A DNA stretch of 64,000 nt from Fusicatenibacter saccharivorans (GTDB taxonomy: Bacteria > Bacillota > Clostridia > Lachnospirales > Lachnospiraceae): positions 186,001-250,000 of the forward strand of contig NZ_JAQEGR010000002.1 in assembly GCF_027667425.1 (NCBI RefSeq), read 5' to 3'. Shown here one piece after another: positions 54,097 through 63,226 of this stretch. The notes under the pieces are model-generated. The model was not told where the DNA came from, searched no databases, and saw nothing but the letters and a program-made list of their open reading frames with translations. Within the stretch, counting starts at the first letter, position 1, and every line of letters begins with the position of its first letter. The translations under genes were made by a program, and so were the position numbers.

Positions 54097-55311
54097 ATGC
54101 TCCAGAAGTGGAAAAGAAAAGGAAAAAGATTCCGCCATGTGGAAAAAGACGGAGAAGAGACGACGGAGCTTTCTGTGAAAATACGGGCGGCAAAATTTCG
54201 TGATCTGCCGATGAGTCTGCGGATTCTGATCGTGAATCTCAGTCTGTTTCTGATTCTGTGCGCCGTATTTTTTATGGCAGGCGCGTATCTGTATGCGCCG
54301 CAGGCGGCAGGACGGAATTATGTGGAAGCATGCCTGGCAGGAGACTGGAACAGTGCATACGATGTATGCCAGTTCCCGGACAGCACGTTTCTGTCGCGGA
54401 AGAACTACGTCAATGCAATGACCTGGAAAGCAAAACAGGACGGCACTGACGGGCAGGAAACACCGGAGATCAAGAGCTTTTTCATGCGCAGAAAACAGAA
54501 TCTTGAGACCGGGGAAAACAGGATTTATACTGTGCGGTACACGTTAAAAGGCATGAGCGACTCGCAGGAAGAAACATTGGAGATCGCCGTCGGGGATACC
54601 GTAAAATGGAACTTCAAAGAGTGGTACGTTGTGCCGAAAGACAGCTGCGTGACGGATGTCGAAATCACCGTCCCGGCGGATGCCTCGTTCTATCTGGACG
54701 GCGTGCAGGTCGGGAAAAAGTATTTAAAAGAGACAGCAGATAACGTCAGCATCTACAAAATCCCGTATCTCTTCCTCGGCGGCCACACCATTGAACTGAC
54801 CGAAAAACAGAAAGACCCATACCGCGAGATCGTCCTCGTGCAGGACAACAGCAGCATGGAATTCCTGCCGGATTTAAAACTCAACGATTCCACCGGCAAA
54901 ACCATCGCCGACCGCGCAGAAGAGTCCCTGGACAAGGTATTCACAGCCGCAGCCGCCGGAAAATCCTTCAGCACCATCAAAAATGAATTTTCCGCCGACA
55001 CCGCCGTACAGAAAACCGCCAAAGAACAGTACCAGCAGCTCTGCGATGCCTACCTGAACAGCGACACCAACACCGGAATCACCAGCATCACCGTGAGCAG
55101 CGTCTCCACAACCGTAACCAACGAATCCAACCAGATGAAGATCGAAACCAACGTGACCGCTGCGATCGAGCGACGAACCCGTTTCCTCCATTTCTTCCGC
55201 AAAACCAAAATAGAGACCGTCACCTGGAAACTCGAGTCCGTTGTGACGCTGGAAAACGAAAAATGGGTGATGGGCAGCGATTTCCTGACTAAAATAGGAC
55301 ATGAGGCATAA
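54097..55311 (+). CDS. Membrane-anchored protein, TcaA-like in outline
   Basis: A 404-residue protein with a basic cytoplasmic N-terminus (about 1-45), one membrane helix (about 46-70) and a large external part. The external part holds an NTF2-like module (about 75-165), a small beta domain with a peptide-like ITVPADASFYLDGVQVGKKY (about 185-240), and a second NTF2-like module (about 275-400). The arrangement recalls TcaA/YvbJ proteins tied to cell-wall stress. There is no zinc ribbon at its start. GAGGT precedes the ATG. Function unknown. Confidence 0.6.
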   Translation: MLQKWKRKGKRFRHVEKDGEETTELSVKIRAAKFRDLPMSLRILIVNLSLFLILCAVFFMAGAYLYAPQAAGRNYVEACLAGDWNSAYDVCQFPDSTFLSRKNYVNAMTWKAKQDGTDGQETPEIKSFFMRRKQNLETGENRIYTVRYTLKGMSDSQEETLEIAVGDTVKWNFKEWYVVPKDSCVTDVEITVPADASFYLDGVQVGKKYLKETADNVSIYKIPYLFLGGHTIELTEKQKDPYREIVLVQDNSSMEFLPDLKLNDSTGKTIADRAEESLDKVFTAAAAGKSFSTIKNEFSADTAVQKTAKEQYQQLCDAYLNSDTNTGITSITVSSVSTTVTNESNQMKIETNVTAAIERRTRFLHFFRKTKIETVTWKLESVVTLENEKWVMGSDFLTKIGHEA

Positions 55312-55322
55312 GGTGTTTGCTT

Positions 55323-55440
55323 CCGTTGTTCTGGCAACGTTAAAACTTTGCAGTTACTCTTAAGCAGAGAGGATAATCAGGCTGGACAGGTGAAAGACCT
55401 GTGATTTGGTGGCAAAGCACCAGAAAGAAACCAGGTTTTT
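55323..55440 (+). ncRNA. Unclassified structured RNA upstream of a terminator
   Basis: CGTTG/CAACG (55324-55338) comes first. A three-way junction follows, closed by CTGG/CCAG (55382-55385 and 55430-55433) and holding two neat hairpins: ACAGG-TGAAAGA-CCTGT and GGTGGCAAAGCACC. The intrinsic terminator at 55447 lies right behind it. This is the layout of a riboswitch or attenuator, but I do not recognise the class with confidence. The strand is inferred from the terminator direction. Confidence 0.4.
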
Positions 55441-55446
55441 TAAAAG

Positions 55447-55508
55447 AGAGTGACAAAGAGTGATTTTGTATCCGCTTTTACCATGGGTGCAGAGTCACTC
55501 TTTTTTTG
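55447..55508 (+). terminator. Terminator after the structured region
   Basis: AGAGTGAC (55447-55454) pairs with GTCACTCT (55494-55501), followed by a further TTTTTT. The loop is long (39 nt). Confidence 0.65.
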
Positions 55509-55574
55509 TGACAAGATGTTAAGAAACGATAAACATTAATTTACCAGAAGTGGAAAAATGTAAGAATTTGTGCC

Positions 55575-55603
55575 TTGCATCTTAGGTCAGATCACGTTAT
55601 GAT
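55575..55603 (+). promoter_or_regulatory. Promoter of the polysaccharide deacetylase gene
   Basis: TTGCAT (55575-55580), 17 nt, TATGAT (55598-55603). It lies downstream of the terminator, so the deacetylase gene can be transcribed independently of the structured RNA. The leader is about 80 nt. Confidence 0.7.
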
Positions 55604-55691
55604 AGTAAGTAGAAAAATGTCGAAAAACGTTTGTGTTACGATGGAAGAAAGTTCCGCAAAGGGGCGGGACGATGGAGTATAAACAGATCAT

Positions 55692-56783
55692 ATGGAAAGA
55701 AAATCATTGAAACAGAGAAGAAAGCAGATGCGCCGCAGACAGATGATGCAGAAAGTATCACGGATTTCCCTGTGTGTGGTAATCGGCCTTCTTTTTCTTG
55801 CGCTTATCTGGAAATTTGCGGGAGCGCAGCTTGCGAAAAAAGGAATTGTACTGAGTAATGACACAGCCGCAAAGACGGTGAGCGAGACGGCGCCGGAGGC
55901 GGAGGACGGATCGGGAAATGCGGGAATTAAGAAGCTTGCGGAGACCACGCCGCCGAATGAGACGCCGGGATGGCAGTACAGCTCGTCGGGCTGGTGGTAC
56001 GCAACGGATGCCACAACGTACTACGTCAACGGCTGGGCAGATATCGACGGAAACCAGTACCATTTTGATTCCAATGGTTACATGGCGACCGGCTGGAAAG
56101 CGATCGGCGGAAAAGGCTGTTACTTTGATGACCAGGGTGTTTACCAGCCAGACCGCAACGGCTCGATGATGGTAGCCCTGACCTTTGATGACGGCCCAGG
56201 CGTCTATACCAGCACGCTTCTCGATACGCTGGAGCAGTACGGGGCACAGGCGACGTTCTTTATGCTCGGCAGCAATGTGGAAAAATACGGTGCAGATGTG
56301 ATCCCGCGCATGGCGGCGATCGGCTGTGAGCTTGGAAACCACTCCTATGCGCATCCGAATATGAAAGAACTGAGCACCGACGACGGCCTTGCCCAGTTCC
56401 AGATGACGGATGATCTGATCGCCCAGTACAACAACGGACAGGGTGCAACTGTCATCCGTTTCCCGTATGGAAACAGCACCGATGAACTGCTCGCATCTAT
56501 CGGCCGCCCGAGCATCATGTGGGATGTCGATACCCTGGACTGGCAGACAAAAAATGTACAGGCAAACATCAGCGCCGTTCTCGACAGTGTAAGCCCGGGA
56601 GACATTATCCTGATGCATGATATCCACGAGACGACCGTAGAATCGTGTGCAACGATCGTGCCGGAGCTGATCAACCGCGGGTATGAGCTTGTCACGATTC
56701 ATACTCTTGCAGCGGCAAACGGCGTGGATCTTGCAGCGGGAGAGACGTATTACGGCTTCCATGGCGGAACGACAAACGAATAG
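55692..56783 (+). CDS. Cell-wall-anchored polysaccharide deacetylase
   Basis: A 363-residue protein. A very basic N-terminus and a membrane helix (about 26-45) anchor it. Two cell-wall-binding repeats follow (about 95-155; GWWYATDATTYYVNGWADID, then GYMATGWKAIGG), and a NodB deacetylase domain ends it (about 160-345). Catalytic motifs are TFDDGP, the metal-binding HSYAH, RFPYG, DVDTLDW and ILMHD. It probably removes acetyl groups from peptidoglycan sugars outside the cell. The only ribosome site, GGAG, is 15 nt upstream, further than usual, so translation may be weak. Confidence 0.88.
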   Translation: MERKSLKQRRKQMRRRQMMQKVSRISLCVVIGLLFLALIWKFAGAQLAKKGIVLSNDTAAKTVSETAPEAEDGSGNAGIKKLAETTPPNETPGWQYSSSGWWYATDATTYYVNGWADIDGNQYHFDSNGYMATGWKAIGGKGCYFDDQGVYQPDRNGSMMVALTFDDGPGVYTSTLLDTLEQYGAQATFFMLGSNVEKYGADVIPRMAAIGCELGNHSYAHPNMKELSTDDGLAQFQMTDDLIAQYNNGQGATVIRFPYGNSTDELLASIGRPSIMWDVDTLDWQTKNVQANISAVLDSVSPGDIILMHDIHETTVESCATIVPELINRGYELVTIHTLAAANGVDLAAGETYYGFHGGTTNE

Positions 56784-56805
56784 AAAACAGAATAGAAAAA
56801 CGACA

Positions 56806-56852
56806 AAGAACCGCCGGTTTACTCTCAAATCAAGAGTGAACCGGCGGTTCTT
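56806..56852. terminator. Bidirectional terminator between the deacetylase gene and typA
   Basis: AAGAACCGCCGGTTTACTCT-type arms pair around a short loop (CAAATC). The convergent genes on both sides end within 30 nt of it. Confidence 0.85.
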
Positions 56853-56870
56853 ATGTCATTTTATGAAAAT

Positions 56871-58700
56871 TTATTTCATTGCCGCTCTCTTACGAAGTCT
56901 GGAATCCAGCTCTTTCTTACGGATACGTAAGGAAACCGGAGTAACCTCAAGAAGCTCGTCCTTGTCGATGAAGTCCAGAGCCTGCTCCAGGGAAAGGATT
57001 CTCGGCGGAGTCAGACGCAGTGCCTCGTCGGAAGAAGAAGTACGGGTGTTGGTCAGGTGCTTCGTCTTGCAGACGTTCAGCTCGATATCCTCAGCCTTAC
57101 CGTTCTGTCCGATAACCATACCGGCGTAAACCTTCTCGCCAGGTCCGATGAACAGAGTACCGCGCTCCTGTGCGGAGTACAGACCGTAGGTAACGGACTC
57201 GCCTGCCTCGAAAGCAATCAGGGAACCCTGTTTGCGGTATTCAATGTCGCCCTTGTACGGTGCGTAATCTTCAAACTCGGTGTTCAGGATACCAGTTCCT
57301 TTGGTGGAGGTCATGAAGATTCCACGGAAACCAATCAGGCCTCGTGCCGGGATTTCGAACTCCAGACGGGTGGAACCATCGCTTGCGCGGCTCATGCCGT
57401 GAAGCTCGCCTTTACGCTCGCTGAGGAGCTGGATGACAGTACCGGAGAACTCGTCCGGAACGTCAACGTATGCGATTTCCATTGGCTCGAGTTTGCGTCC
57501 GCGCTCGTCCTCTTTGTAGATAACCTCTGCCTTACTTACTGCGAACTCATATCCCTCACGGCGCATGTTTTCGATCAGGACGGACAGATGCAGCTCACCA
57601 CGGCCGGAAACCTTGAAGCAGTCTGCGGAATCAGTCTCCTCGACGCGGAGAGAAACGTCAGTGTTCAGCTCACGCATCAGACGGTCACGCAGGTGGCGGG
57701 AAGTTACGTATTTACCTTCTTTACCGGCCAGCGGGCTGTCGTTTACGATGAAGTTCATGGAAATAGTCGGCTCGGAGATTTTCTGGAACGGGATGGAAAC
57801 CGGGTTGTCCAGATCGCCGCAGAGAGTATCTCCGATGTGGATATCCGGGATACCGGAAACAGCAACGATAGAACCGATGCCTGCCTCAGTAACCTCTACT
57901 TTTTTCAGTCCGTCAAATTCATACAGTTTGCTGACCTTTACTTTTTTCTTCTTGGTCAGATCGTGGTGGTTGACCAGCATAACGTCCTGGTTCACGCGGA
58001 TCGTTCCGTTTTCAACTTTGCCGACACCGATACGTCCAACGTATTCGTTGTAGTCGATGGTACTGATCAGAAGCTGTGTGCCAGCTTCCGGATCGCCGGT
58101 CGGAGCCGGGATGTATTTCAGAATGGTCTCGAACAGAGGTGTCATATCCTTCGGGGTGTCGTTCAGATCGAGTACTGCATGACCCATCTTTGCGGATGCG
58201 TACAGAAACGGACAGTCAAGCTGTTCGTCAGATGCATCGAGGTCCATCAGAAGCTCGAGCACTTCGTCGATAACTTCGTCCGGGCGTGCCTCCGGGCGGT
58301 CGATTTTGTTGATGCAGACGATAACGGAAAGATTCAGCTCAAGTGCTTTTTTCAGCACGAATTTGGTCTGCGGCATAGCGCCCTCGAATGCGTCTACAAC
58401 CAGAATAACGCCGTCTACCATTTTCAGAACTCGCTCAACCTCGCCGCCGAAGTCCGCATGGCCTGGGGTGTCGATGATGTTGATTTTCGTTCCCTTGTAG
58501 TAAACTGCTGTATTTTTGGAAAGAATGGTGATTCCACGCTCACGCTCGATATCGTTCGAGTCCATGACACGTTCCTGAACCTCCTGATTGGCACGGAAAA
58601 CGCCGCTCTGTTTCAGAAGCTCGTCTACCAGTGTAGTTTTACCATGATCGACATGGGCGATGATGGCAACGTTTCTTACATCTTCTCTCGTTGTTTTCAT
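56871..58700 (-). CDS. typA: Translational GTPase TypA/BipA
   Basis: A 609-residue ribosome-associated GTPase. G1 is AHVDHGKTT, the switch region has RERGITILSKN, G3 is DTPGHADFGGEVERV and G4 NKIDRPEARPDEV. EF-G-like domains and the BipA-specific C-terminal domain follow (GLYSAQERGTLFIGPGEKVY). The start at 58700 (MKTTREDVRN) has GAGG upstream. A longer frame to 58742 was rejected. TATAAT on the minus strand (58844-58839) gives a leader of about 130 nt containing an AGGCAGG/CCTGCCT hairpin. The divergent gap to 59105 shows nothing else. Confidence 0.96.
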   Translation of the reverse strand: MKTTREDVRNVAIIAHVDHGKTTLVDELLKQSGVFRANQEVQERVMDSNDIERERGITILSKNTAVYYKGTKINIIDTPGHADFGGEVERVLKMVDGVILVVDAFEGAMPQTKFVLKKALELNLSVIVCINKIDRPEARPDEVIDEVLELLMDLDASDEQLDCPFLYASAKMGHAVLDLNDTPKDMTPLFETILKYIPAPTGDPEAGTQLLISTIDYNEYVGRIGVGKVENGTIRVNQDVMLVNHHDLTKKKKVKVSKLYEFDGLKKVEVTEAGIGSIVAVSGIPDIHIGDTLCGDLDNPVSIPFQKISEPTISMNFIVNDSPLAGKEGKYVTSRHLRDRLMRELNTDVSLRVEETDSADCFKVSGRGELHLSVLIENMRREGYEFAVSKAEVIYKEDERGRKLEPMEIAYVDVPDEFSGTVIQLLSERKGELHGMSRASDGSTRLEFEIPARGLIGFRGIFMTSTKGTGILNTEFEDYAPYKGDIEYRKQGSLIAFEAGESVTYGLYSAQERGTLFIGPGEKVYAGMVIGQNGKAEDIELNVCKTKHLTNTRTSSSDEALRLTPPRILSLEQALDFIDKDELLEVTPVSLRIRKKELDSRLRKRAAMK

Positions 58701-59105
58701 TTCTTCATTCCTCTTCCTATGGGTTGACCCTGCCGGGTTCAATTTTTCAAAATTTCAAGCCGGCCGGGAATGTTTATCACAGCACAAAGGCAGGTGCCTT
58801 GCCGTTTTGTCTCTGCTGGATGCCTGCCTATCTGAACTATTATAGCACAGAACAGAGAAAAAAAACAGGGAAGATGTGACATTTTTTGTATTGCAATGGT
58901 AGAAAATACGAAGCATGTGGTGCGGTTTTTACAGAAACATATACAAAAAATTGGGCAGAATGCTGATTTGAATAGAAATAAAAAAATCTGGAAAAAAGTG
59001 GTTCTGAAAAAGAAATGTGGTTCATACATTAGGATTATAGATCAGCAAAGTACCGATCAGAAATCAATATTCAGAAAGAAAAGACAAAGGAAGGGGATTT
59101 TCATT

Positions 59106-59735
59106 ATGGCAGACAAGATGATTGAAAACAATCAGGTGGTTATCATGGGAGAGATTGTCTCCCCGTTTACATTCAGCCATCAGGTATTCGGAGAGGGCTT
59201 TTACCTCGTCGATGTGATGGTCAAGCGGTTGAGTGAATCGCAGGACATCATTCCGGTGATGGTCTCCGAGCGGCTGGTGGACGTATCACAGGATTACCAG
59301 GGTGAGTGGATCTGCATCAGCGGTCAGTTCCGGTCCTACAACCGCCACGAGGAGAAGAAGAACCGTCTGGTACTCTCCGTATTTGCGCGGGAATTAAGTT
59401 TCGTGGAGGAAGAGGACGATTCCGTCAAATCCAACCAGATTTACCTCGATGGATACATATGTAAACCGCCGGTCTACCGGAAAACACCTCTGGGAAGAGA
59501 GATCGCCGACCTTCTGATCGCGGTCAACCGTCCGTATGGAAAATCAGATTATATCCCGTGCATCTGCTGGGGACGGAATGCGCGGTATGCCTCTGCGTTT
59601 GCCGTGGGCGGCCACGTTCTCATCTGGGGACGGATCCAGAGCCGGGAATATATGAAGCGGCTGAGCGAGACGGAAATGGAAAAGCGGACCGCATATGAGG
59701 TTTCGGTGAGCAAGCTGGAATATAGTGAGAGTTAA
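59106..59735 (+). CDS. SSB-family protein with two OB folds
   Basis: A 209-residue protein with two consecutive OB-fold modules. Residues 8-105 are a degenerate first module (NQVVIMGEIVSPFTFSHQVF). The second (about 110-205) has the SSB outline NQIYLDGYICKPPVYRKTPLGRE, here noted in part as GYICKPPVYRKTP, and DYIPCICWGRNARYA. It lacks the acidic C-terminal tail of replicative SSB. GGAAGGGG precedes the ATG at 59106; the open frame to 58896 is not credible. It probably binds single-stranded DNA in a specialised role. Confidence 0.75.
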   Translation: MADKMIENNQVVIMGEIVSPFTFSHQVFGEGFYLVDVMVKRLSESQDIIPVMVSERLVDVSQDYQGEWICISGQFRSYNRHEEKKNRLVLSVFARELSFVEEEDDSVKSNQIYLDGYICKPPVYRKTPLGREIADLLIAVNRPYGKSDYIPCICWGRNARYASAFAVGGHVLIWGRIQSREYMKRLSETEMEKRTAYEVSVSKLEYSES

Positions 59736-59749
59736 AGCGCGATCCGCTG

Positions 59750-59778
59750 TTGACAAGAAAATTTAATGATGCTATAGT
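59750..59778 (+). promoter_or_regulatory. Promoter of the lysine-riboswitch-dapAB transcript
   Basis: TTGACA (59750-59755), 17 nt, TATAGT (59773-59778). The riboswitch begins about 12 nt after the expected start. Confidence 0.85.
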
Positions 59779-59789
59779 AAAAGCAGAAC

Positions 59790-59970
59790 TGAAGTGGATA
59801 GAGGTCGCATTACTTCAAGAGTACCTTTTCGGATGCCTCAGCAGCAAAAGAAGAAGAGGAAAAGGGAAGAATGCCGAAGGACATCCGGCGCTGAACCGGT
59901 ATGCTCCTGGGCGCAGGTTGAAAAAATCTGCGACTGTCATCGAGAGATGGAGAGCTATCTGATCATAGAT
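59790..59970 (+). promoter_or_regulatory. Lysine riboswitch (L box)
   Basis: The conserved L-box pieces occur in order: ATAGAGGTCGC, AAGAGTA, AAGGGAAGAATGCCGAAGG, GGGCGCAGGTTGAAAAA, GACTGTC and GGAGAGCTATC. A terminator follows. Lysine binding should stop transcription of dapA-dapB, the first dedicated steps of lysine and diaminopimelate synthesis. Confidence 0.93.
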
Positions 59971-59990
59971 ACTGCGTATGTGTGAATTTG

Positions 59991-60027
59991 GAGGCGATCT
60001 TATCTGGGATGAGGCGCCTCTTTTTTT
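59991..60027 (+). terminator. Terminator of the lysine riboswitch
   Basis: GAGGCG (59991-59996) pairs with CGCCTC (60015-60020), followed by seven T. It is placed to serve as the expression platform. Confidence 0.8.
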
Positions 60028-60117
60028 AAACGGAAAGTGAAATTTTCCGTGGGAGATAAGCTCCGGCGACTGATTTCTTATGGTTTTATCTGACACAACA
60101 TACAGGAGGAAAAGAGA

Positions 60118-61008
60118 ATGTCTATTTTTAAAGGTGCAGCTGTTGCAATTATCACACCGATGACCGAAACACAGGAAGTGAATTACGAAAAACTCGGAGA
60201 ACTGATTGAGGAGCAGATCGCCGGCGGAACTGACGCCATCGTTATCTGCGGAACCACCGGTGAGGCTTCGACCCTGTCCCATGAGGAGCATCTGGATGCC
60301 ATCAAATATACCGTGGAAAAAGTAAATCACAGAATCCCGGTAATTGCAGGAACCGGCTCCAACAGCACGGAGACAGCAATTTATCTGTCTCAGGAAGCAG
60401 AAAAATACGGCGTGGACGGACTTCTTCTCGTTTCTCCGTATTACAATAAAGCAACACAGAAGGGCCTGATTGCACACTTTACCGCAATCGCAGACAGCGT
60501 CAAAGTGCCGGTCATCCTTTACAACATTCAGGGCAGAACCGGCGTAAACATTGCACCGGAAACGATCGTCTATCTGTTCAACAACGTTGAGAATATCGTT
60601 GCAGTCAAAGAGGCTTCCGGAAACATTTCCCAGGTCGCAAAAATTATGCAGCTGACCGATGGAAAGATCGATCTGTACTCCGGAAACGACGATCAGGTTG
60701 TGCCGATCCTTTCCCTTGGCGGAAGCGGTGTAATCTCCGTTCTTTCCAACGTAGCACCGCGTGAGACCCACGACATGGTACAGAAATTCCTCGACGGCGA
60801 TGTGGCCGGATCCAGAGAAATCCAGCTGAGAGCACTGCCGCTCATCGATGCGCTGTTCTGCGAAGTAAACCCGATTCCGGTAAAAGCAGCGCTGAACCTG
60901 ATGGGCAAAGAGGTTGGACCGCTTCGTCTGCCGCTGACCGAGATGGAGCCGCAGAACCAGGAGCGCCTGGCAAAGGCTATGAAAGATTTTGGAATCAAAC
61001 TGGCTTAA
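60118..61008 (+). CDS. dapA: 4-hydroxy-tetrahydrodipicolinate synthase
   Basis: A 296-residue TIM-barrel aldolase that condenses pyruvate with aspartate semialdehyde. Schiff-base Lys164 is in VAVKEASGN, Tyr135 in LYNIQGRTG, and GTTGEASTL binds the pyruvate carboxylate. AGGAGG precedes the ATG. It is controlled by the lysine riboswitch upstream and forms an operon with dapB, 35 nt downstream. The product feeds lysine, peptidoglycan and spore dipicolinate. Confidence 0.97.
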   Translation: MSIFKGAAVAIITPMTETQEVNYEKLGELIEEQIAGGTDAIVICGTTGEASTLSHEEHLDAIKYTVEKVNHRIPVIAGTGSNSTETAIYLSQEAEKYGVDGLLLVSPYYNKATQKGLIAHFTAIADSVKVPVILYNIQGRTGVNIAPETIVYLFNNVENIVAVKEASGNISQVAKIMQLTDGKIDLYSGNDDQVVPILSLGGSGVISVLSNVAPRETHDMVQKFLDGDVAGSREIQLRALPLIDALFCEVNPIPVKAALNLMGKEVGPLRLPLTEMEPQNQERLAKAMKDFGIKLA

Positions 61009-61043
61009 GTTAAGAATACACGAAGTAAAGAAGGAAAAAGACA

Positions 61044-61805
61044 ATGGTTAAAATTATTATGCATGGCTGCAACGGCCATATGGGACAGGTCATCACCGGC
61101 CTGGTAAAAGAAGATGCAAATGCAGAAATCATAGCCGGAATCGATATGAACGACAACGGCCAGAACGATTATCCGGTATTCAAAAGCCTGGCAGAATGCG
61201 ATGTTCCGGCAGACGTAGTCGTTGACTTTTCTTCCTACAAGGCAGCCGACGCACTGCTCGATGCCTGCAAGGAGAAAAAACTTCCACTCGTCCTCTGCAC
61301 CACAGGCCTCACCGAGGATCAGCTCAAAAAAGTGCAGGAGACCAGCAAAGAAATCCCGGTTCTCCGCTCTGCAAATATGTCCCTTGGTGTGAATACGCTG
61401 ATGAAACTGGTACAGGCAGCTGCAAAAGTGCTTGCCGAAGCAGGCTTTGATATGGAGATCGTGGAGAAACACCACAAACTGAAATGCGACGCTCCAAGCG
61501 GAACCGCCATCGCCCTGGCAGACAGCCTGAACGCGGCAATGGACAACCAGTACCACTACGTATACGACAGAAGCCAGCGCCACGAGCAGCGTGACTCGAA
61601 AGAAATCGGAATCTCTGCTGTACGCGGCGGCACCATCGTCGGAGATCACGACGTCATCTTCGCAGGCCCGGACGAGGTTGTTACCCTGTCCCACAGGGCA
61701 TATTCCAAGGGAGTTTTTGGAAAAGGTGCTGTAGAGGCCGCAAAATTCCTGGCTGGAAAGCCAGCCGGTATGTATGATATGCAGGATGTGATTGCCGCGA
61801 AGTAA
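61044..61805 (+). CDS. dapB: 4-hydroxy-tetrahydrodipicolinate reductase
   Basis: A 253-residue NAD(P)H-dependent reductase that follows DapA in the pathway. The nucleotide-binding motif is HGCNGHMGQVI, LCTTGL marks the middle, and the substrate-site motif is EKHHKLKCDAPSGTA. AAGGAA precedes the ATG. It is in an operon with dapA. Confidence 0.97.
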   Translation: MVKIIMHGCNGHMGQVITGLVKEDANAEIIAGIDMNDNGQNDYPVFKSLAECDVPADVVVDFSSYKAADALLDACKEKKLPLVLCTTGLTEDQLKKVQETSKEIPVLRSANMSLGVNTLMKLVQAAAKVLAEAGFDMEIVEKHHKLKCDAPSGTAIALADSLNAAMDNQYHYVYDRSQRHEQRDSKEIGISAVRGGTIVGDHDVIFAGPDEVVTLSHRAYSKGVFGKGAVEAAKFLAGKPAGMYDMQDVIAAK

Positions 61806-61833
61806 GGCAGAAGCAGGAAATAGAAAAGATAAA

Positions 61834-61876
61834 AAAGAAGGCAGGCTGTGTGCAGTTGCACAGCCTGCCTTCTTTC
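61834..61876 (+). terminator. Terminator after dapAB
   Basis: AAAGAAGGCAGGCTGTG (61834-61850) pairs with CACAGCCTGCCTTCTTT (61859-61875). Confidence 0.9.
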
Positions 61877-61953
61877 GAGCTGCTTTTCTGTTTTAGCCAA
61901 TGAGTTTTTTCACTTATGCAGCGTAATAGGAATACGTTCCTCTGTCAAAAAAT

Positions 61954-62871
61954 CTATTTCAGCTCCCGTTCCGCTTTTTCCCAGAGCTCTTCGTCAAGAT
62001 CAGTCAGCGCCAGTGCATCCGCAAGTTCCCGCACCCGTTTTACCGTGAGATAAAAGTAATTGATACCGCAGGTCAGCGTCCGCTTTAAGGAGCGGGCAAG
62101 TACACTGCCGTGGGTTTCCAGTTCGGCACGGTCGAACTCGGCGAGATAGCCCTCGAGATCATAGGGGATCTGAAAACATTCGATCTGCCATGTGCTGTTT
62201 TCCAACGTCAGAATTGCGAAGTGCGCATGGCCGCCGACATCATCAAGCGCAAGCCCAAGAGATCCTGGATTCAGATACGTTTTTCCTGCGTATTCTTTCT
62301 GTTCCTGCTTGTGGCTGTGGCCGCCAAGCAGGATGGAGGCATCGAGATTTTCCAGATGAGAAAGCAGGAGCTCCGGATGCAGCCCGAAATTCCCTCGGAT
62401 TTCACCAGGTGCGCCGTGGCAGAGCCGAAGTGCCGGGAAAAGGGATTCACGGCAGGTGTCCGGTGTAACTTCTTCCTGCGGCACAAAAACGGGAACCAGT
62501 TTCCCGGCTTCATCCAGCTTTCCAATCAGAACACCGTCTGTCGGCAGCTGCTCAAAAAATTTTAGATCCTGATCGGTAAGATTCCGAAACGTGTAATCCA
62601 GAAGCCCGCTCGTCGAAGAACCCGCCTTCCAGTTCTGCGGCTGCCAGAGATTCTCAAGCAGATATTCCTCCCGGTTGCCGCGCACCAGATAGCACGGAAA
62701 CTCCTCCTGCATTTCGCGGAGCACCCCCATCATCCTCTGCGGAAACGGCCCATCCGTCACAAAATCCCCCAGCCCGATGATACCGTCAATTTGCTGCCTG
62801 CGAAGAAACTCCATCACCTTCGAGAGTGCATAATAATTCCCATGAAGATCACTGATTACTGCTAATTTCAT
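61954..62871 (-). CDS. Metallophosphoesterase (YfcE/calcineurin-like)
   Basis: A 305-residue cytoplasmic phosphoesterase. Metal-binding motifs are SDLHGNYYAL at the N-terminus, GLGDFVTDGP, RGNREEY and GGHSHKQ, in the family order. Such enzymes cleave phosphomono- or diesters using two metal ions. AAAGGA lies 7 nt before the ATG. The C-terminal ~90 residues go beyond the core fold. The substrate is unknown. Confidence 0.88.
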   Translation of the reverse strand: MKLAVISDLHGNYYALSKVMEFLRRQQIDGIIGLGDFVTDGPFPQRMMGVLREMQEEFPCYLVRGNREEYLLENLWQPQNWKAGSSTSGLLDYTFRNLTDQDLKFFEQLPTDGVLIGKLDEAGKLVPVFVPQEEVTPDTCRESLFPALRLCHGAPGEIRGNFGLHPELLLSHLENLDASILLGGHSHKQEQKEYAGKTYLNPGSLGLALDDVGGHAHFAILTLENSTWQIECFQIPYDLEGYLAEFDRAELETHGSVLARSLKRTLTCGINYFYLTVKRVRELADALALTDLDEELWEKAERELK

Positions 62872-62929
62872 GTGTTTTCCTTTCTATGTCAAAATCATAA
62901 AATGCGAGATACTGTCTTGATTTTATCAA

Positions 62930-63139
62930 ATGGTGAGAAGGAACGCAATTTATAAAAATATAAGCCAGGCAATTGATGAAATGATGGAAGACAGCAAAAC
63001 GGAAGGCATTGAAAAAGGCAAACTTGAGGTGTTATCAAATTTATTAAAAAAAGGAACGATCAGCATTCAGGATGCCGCCGACTGTATGGCAGTGTCTGTG
63101 GCGGAATTTAAGAAGCTGGTCAATAAGTATCCCATCTGA
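62930..63139 (+). pseudogene. C-terminal remnant of an Rpn/PD-(D/E)XK transposase-nuclease protein
   Basis: The 69-residue frame reads MMEDSKTEGIEKGKLEVLSN and then ISIQDAADCMAVSVAEFKKL. This resembles the C-terminus of Rpn-family proteins (recombination-promoting nucleases and their relatives). The nuclease domain is missing and no ribosome site lies at the expected distance, so I treat it as a relic, although a short independent protein cannot be excluded. Confidence 0.5.
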
Positions 63140-63226
63140 TTCCGAAAAACCTGCTGACAGAAAAAGCATGTTATGATAAGATCAAAGGCAGAGAGTTTCG
63201 AATATATTTACTGTCGGAGGGAATGT

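Noticed and set aside
55323..55440. Cobalamin, c-di-GMP or c-di-AMP riboswitch
   Set aside because: The GGTGAAAG and GGCAAAGC pieces superficially resemble such RNAs, but the invariant cores of those classes are not present.
57057..58727. Open frame of 556 codons on the strand opposite typA
   Set aside because: It mirrors the codon usage of typA, has no ribosome site and resembles no family; the minus-strand frame is an obvious TypA.
59750..59962. Small frame of 70 codons before dapA
   Set aside because: The sequence is the lysine riboswitch; the conserved RNA blocks explain it.
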